Positions 7,655-10,935 of a stretch of 10,935 nucleotides of DNA are shown in pieces. The translations under genes and the position numbers were made by a program. The stretch comes from UBA5070 sp035604215 (GTDB lineage Bacteria; Fibrobacterota; Fibrobacteria; UBA5070). The notes beneath the pieces were generated by a model. That model ran no database searches, had not been told where the DNA came from, and worked only from the letters and a program-made list of their open reading frames with translations. Position 1 is the first letter of the stretch. Every line of letters begins with the position of its first letter. The stretch spans positions 1 to 10,935 of the forward strand of contig DATNIW010000047.1 in assembly GCA_035604215.1 (NCBI GenBank), in the 5' to 3' direction.

Positions 7655-7658
7655 GGAG
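7653..7658 (+). promoter_or_regulatory. Shine-Dalgarno AAGGAG overlapping the mmdA stop codon
   Basis: AAGGAG shares its first two bases with the TAA of the preceding gene and lies 5 bases before the ATG at 7664. It supports the 58-codon small frame as a real translated gene and suggests translational coupling to the gene before it. Confidence 0.65.
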
Positions 7659-7663
7659 CGACC

Positions 7664-7840
7664 ATGGCCGAAGGCAAAGAGCTTCCTCCCGACATCCTGT
7701 ACGCCGTGATCGCGGCCGCGGTCCAGGCCGTGATCGACGAGCCGTTCCGGATCGTGAGCATCGACACTGGTTCGCACGGAACCTCCATCTGGAACATCCA
7801 CGGTCGACTCCAGCAGTTCGAGTCCCACCGGTTTCGCTGA
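7664..7840 (+). CDS. Small MmdE-like accessory subunit (58 aa)
   Basis: ATG at 7664 to TGA at 7838-7840 encodes 58 residues: MAEGKELPPDILYAVIAAAV, then QAVIDEPFRIVSID, and a tail with IWNIHGRLQQFESHRFR. It has a good ribosome binding site and lies 9 bp after the carboxyltransferase and 14 bp before the biotin carrier. The pattern (a PP-starting amphipathic Ala/Ile/Val helix, a short IVSI strand, then W...GR..Q...R) resembles the roughly 55-residue epsilon subunit of Na+-translocating methylmalonyl-CoA decarboxylase (MmdE) and the matching end of MmdD. That subunit helps hold the complex together. The helix is too polar and short to be a clear membrane anchor. The assignment rests on remembered pattern and synteny, so I leave the symbol empty. 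The alternative is a lineage-specific carboxylase accessory protein. Confidence 0.75.
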   Translation: MAEGKELPPDILYAVIAAAVQAVIDEPFRIVSIDTGSHGTSIWNIHGRLQQFESHRFR

Positions 7841-7854
7841 AAGGGAAACGCCCA

Positions 7855-8241
7855 GTGAAGAAGTTGCGCATCACCGTCGAAGGCAAGACCTACGAAGTCG
7901 TGGTCGAGACCATGGAAGATCCCTCCGCTCGCGCGGCCCGCGTTGCGACCCCCACCAGGGCCGCCGCCTCGGCTCCGAGCTCCGTGTCGGCGTCTACCGC
8001 GCCCGCGGCCAAGGCGGCGGGCGGATCCGCGTCCAGCATCCGCAGCCAACTGGCCGGGCGCATCGTCTCGGTGGACGTCAAGGAAGGCGACATGGTGCAG
8101 CCGGGGGTGCAGCTCCTGGTCCTGGAAGCCATGAAGATGAACACCCCCGTCGCCTCCGGCAAGGCGGGGAAGGTCACCAAGATCCACGTGTCCGAAGGCG
8201 AGACCGTGGAGGAGGGCGCGGCCCTCCTGGACGTGGAGTGA
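7855..8241 (+). CDS. Biotin carboxyl carrier protein (1.3S/MmdC type)
   Basis: Starting at GTG 7855 the frame gives 128 residues; the frame is open much further upstream, but that part runs through mmdA and the small gene and is not plausible protein. The N-terminal stretch KKLRITVEGKTYEVVVETM (2-20) matches the start of 1.3S/MmdC/OadA-type carrier proteins. An Ala/Ser/Pro/Thr-rich flexible linker follows (about 22-60), then a biotinyl/lipoyl domain (62-128). Biotin attaches to Lys94 in EAMKM (91-95), 34 residues from the C-terminus, the usual spacing. The swinging biotin carries CO2 to and from the carboxyltransferase encoded two genes upstream. It is small and separate, not fused to a biotin carboxylase, as in decarboxylase and transcarboxylase systems. 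A modest AAAGGGA site lies about 9 bases before the GTG. It ends 4 bp before mutA. Confidence 0.92.
   Translation: MKKLRITVEGKTYEVVVETMEDPSARAARVATPTRAAASAPSSVSASTAPAAKAAGGSASSIRSQLAGRIVSVDVKEGDMVQPGVQLLVLEAMKMNTPVASGKAGKVTKIHVSEGETVEEGAALLDVE
8235..8238 (+). promoter_or_regulatory. Shine-Dalgarno GGAG for the GTG start of mutA
   Basis: GGAG lies inside the last codons of the biotin carrier gene, 7 bases before the GTG at 8246. No ATG lies nearby in frame that would give a better N-terminus, so this site decides the mutA start and implies coupled translation. Confidence 0.6.
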
Positions 8242-8245
8242 ACCC

Positions 8246-10383
8246 GTGAACGACAGATCCAAGCTCCTGACGGAATTCGCCAGCACCCCGTTCGCTGCCT
8301 GGAAGGCCCAGGTCGAGACCGAGCTGAAGGGTGTTCCCTACGACAAGAAGCTGGTGACGAAGACCTGGGAAGGCATCGATCTCCAGCCCATCTACAACGC
8401 GGCCGACATCGCCGGTCTCGAGCACCTCCGGGCCAAGCCGGGCTTCGGGCAGCTCGCCCGCGGTTCCTCCTGCGACGGGTACGCCGTCGAGTCCTGGGAA
8501 GTCTCCCAGGAACTTCCGTACCCCGGACCGCGCGAATTCAGCAACGCCGCCCGGCACGACCTGGCCAGGGGCCTCACCGCCCTGAACCTGAACCTGGACC
8601 ATGCGACCCGCGCCGGTCTGGATCCAGATTCCGCCATCGAGGGCGACGTGGGCAAGGGCGGCGTCAGCATCGCCACCCTCAGGGACCTGTCCGTGGCGCT
8701 GGAAGACATCGACCTGGAGAAGACCTCGCTGTTCGTGCGGTCGGGCGCGTCCGGTCTTCCCTTCGCGGCGCTCCTGGGCGCGCTGTTCAAGAGCCGCGAG
8801 CTGGAACTCGGGAAGCTGCGCGGATGCATCGAGAACGATCCCCTGGGTGTCATCGCCCACGAGGGAACGCTTCCGCAGAGCCTGGACGAGGCCTACAGGG
8901 AGCTCGCGCAGCTCACCTTGTGGGCCGCGCGGGAGGCGCCGCAGCTGCAGACGGTCTGCGTCCACAGCCGTTCCTTCCTGGAAGCCGGGGGCAGCGCGGT
9001 GCAGGAATTGGCCTTCGCCTTGGCCGTGGGCACCGAGTACCTGCGCGAGATGGACAAGAGGGGCGTCGGCGTCGACGTGGTCGCCCCCCGCATGCGATTC
9101 GCCTTCAGCGTGGGTCCGAACTTCTTCATGGAGATCTCGAAGTTCCGCGCCGCGCGCCTCCTCTGGAGCCGCATCGTCGAGAGCTTCGGCGGCAACCTGT
9201 GCTCGCAGGCCATGAACATCCACGCCCGCACGGCTCTTTGGAACAAGTCCAGGCTCGATCCGTACGTGAACATGCTCCGCACCACCACCGAGAGCTTCGC
9301 GGCGGTGCTGGGCGGCGTCCAGTCGCTGCAGGTGACGCCCTTCGACGAGGTGTTCGGGCTGCCGGACGAATTCTCGCGTCGCATCAGCCGCAACACCCAG
9401 ATCCTGCTGGCCACGGAAGCCCAATTGCGGCACGTGGTGGACCCCGCGGGGGGATCGTGGGCGGTGGAGTGGCTCACCGACCAGATCGCGCAGAAGGCCT
9501 GGAGCCTGTTCCAGGACGTGGAAGGGAAGGGTGGGGCATTGGCCTCCCTCCAGTCCGGGTTCATCCAGTCGGAAGTGGAGAAGGTCGCCAAGGCCAAGGA
9601 AACCGCGCTGGCCACCCGCAAGGACATCCAGGTCGGCGTGAACCAGTACGCCAACCTCAAGGAGAAGAAACTGGAGGGACGCAAGCCCGACTACACCGCC
9701 ATCTTCAAGTCCCGCGTCGCTGCTGTGGGCGAGTTCCGCACCGCGTACGACGACGTCAGGCACGCCAAGGTGATCGGGAAGCTCTCGGACCTCCTGGGCG
9801 TCACCGACGAGAAGATGGTGAACGCGGCCATCGATGCGGTGCTGGCCGGGGCCACCCTGGGCGAAATCACGCGCGTCATCCGCGCCAACGACGCCGAGCG
9901 TCCTTCCATCAAGCCCCTGAACCTGCACAGGCTCTCCGAGGCCTTCGAGGTGCTGCGCGGCAACGCCGACAAGTTCCTGGAGAAGACCGGCGCCCGGCCC
10001 AAGGTCTTCCTGGCCGTGATGGGACCTCTCTCCCAGTACAAGGGACGGGGCGACTTCTCGCGCGGATTCTTCGAGGTGGGCGGATTCGAGGTCGTCTACC
10101 CGAAGATGGGATTCGACACTCCAGACGCGGCCGCACAGGCGGCCAAGGCTTCGGGCGCGAAGGCCGTGGTGCTGTGCAGCACCGACGAAACCTATCCGGA
10201 ACTTGTCCCGCAGCTCGTGCCGGCCATGAAGGCGGCCATCCCCGGGGTCTCCGTGATCCTCGCGGGCTTTCCCGCCGACCAGATCGAGGCCCACAAGGCC
10301 TCCGGCATCGACGATTTCATCCATGTCCGGGCCAACCTGCTCGCGGTGCTCGGCGGACTCCAGAAGAAGATCGGAGCGGCGGC

Positions 10384-10387
<4 letters not shown>
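8246..10387 (+). CDS. mutA: Methylmalonyl-CoA mutase small (beta) subunit
   Basis: The 713-residue protein has the methylmalonyl-CoA mutase layout: a TIM barrel followed by a Rossmann-like B12-domain remnant (from about residue 584). Family signatures include AAWKAQVETELKG near the start, PYPGPREF, GVDVVAPRMRFAFSVG.NFF, KFRAARLLW and DEVFGLPDEFSRRISRNTQ. In the C-terminal domain the cobalamin DxHxxG motif is lost: the matching stretch is MGPLSQYKGRG, with Leu595, Gln597 and Gly600 at the Asp, His and Gly positions. This is expected for the non-catalytic partner of the MutAB heterodimer, which supports but does not perform the B12-dependent rearrangement of succinyl-CoA to (R)-methylmalonyl-CoA. 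It is longer than the 620-640 residues I know for MutA, mainly through the linker between the domains (about 480-580). The GTG start has a GGAG site. Its stop overlaps the mutB start (ATGA), so equal production of the two subunits is likely. Confidence 0.93.

Positions 10388-10935
<548 letters not shown>

Noticed and set aside
5966..7828. 620-codon antisense frame opposite mce and mmdA
   Set aside because: The product is Asp/His/Gly/Val-rich without domains; the opposite strand has full-length conserved enzymes with ribosome binding sites.
7015..8241. 408-codon version of the biotin carrier frame
   Set aside because: The first 280 codons run through mmdA and the small gene in a different frame and are Arg/Gly/His-rich. 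The conserved carrier N-terminus begins at the GTG at 7855.
8174..10324. 716-codon antisense frame opposite mutA
   Set aside because: It lies almost exactly antisense to mutA, has a low-complexity Gly/Val/His/Asp-rich product and no family signature. It reflects G/C-ending codons of the real gene.

Overview
The window is a GC-rich bacterial chromosomal segment with tightly packed genes. No rRNA, tRNA, CRISPR array, insertion sequence or phage gene was seen. The mix of a very large repeat-rich surface protein with a degenerate Ig-like C-terminal tail and a complete succinate/propionate carbon-skeleton gene set suggests a free-living or gut heterotroph of the Fibrobacterota or wider FCB group. 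This is an inference from protein style only; another high-GC lineage such as Myxococcota cannot be excluded.

Left part (2-3844, + strand): the 3' portion of a giant, presumably secreted or surface-attached protein. It is open at the left edge. It contains five tandem 110-residue cadherin/Ig-like domains encoded by exact 330-bp repeats, then Ig-like and poorly recognised beta-rich regions, a WNMVGNPF-type region and a C-terminal tail resembling FlgD-Ig/type IX sorting-type domains. It converges with a DEAD-box RNA helicase (3851-5479, - strand) that carries a DbpA-type RNA-binding domain. The two stop codons are only 6 bp apart and share a stem-loop.

A 188-bp divergent intergenic region (5480-5667) holds the upstream regions of the helicase and of a rightward operon. 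It contains a perfect 12-bp palindrome and a 7-bp-stem hairpin just upstream of the operon's first ribosome binding site.

Right part (5668 to the right edge, + strand): one operon for interconversion of succinyl-CoA and propionyl-CoA. The order is methylmalonyl-CoA epimerase (mce), biotin-dependent carboxyltransferase (mmdA/pccB/12S type), a 58-residue MmdE-like small protein, a biotin carrier protein, and the small and large subunits of methylmalonyl-CoA mutase (mutA, mutB; mutB is cut by the right edge). Gaps shrink from 25 to 9, 14 and 4 bp, and mutA/mutB overlap by 4 bp, so co-translation is likely. MutAB rearranges succinyl-CoA to (R)-methylmalonyl-CoA, Mce converts the R to the S epimer, and the biotin enzyme moves the carboxyl group off (S)-methylmalonyl-CoA to give propionyl-CoA, or runs the reverse. 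The visible genes do not settle whether the biotin enzyme is a Na+-pumping decarboxylase, a transcarboxylase or a propionyl-CoA carboxylase, because the partner subunit that would decide this (MmdB/OadB, 5S, or biotin carboxylase) is not in the window.

I found no convincing new defence or mobile system. The points most worth checking are the identity of the biotin enzyme and its small partner, the alternating A-B-A-B structure of the surface-protein repeats, and the leader hairpin of the propionate operon.
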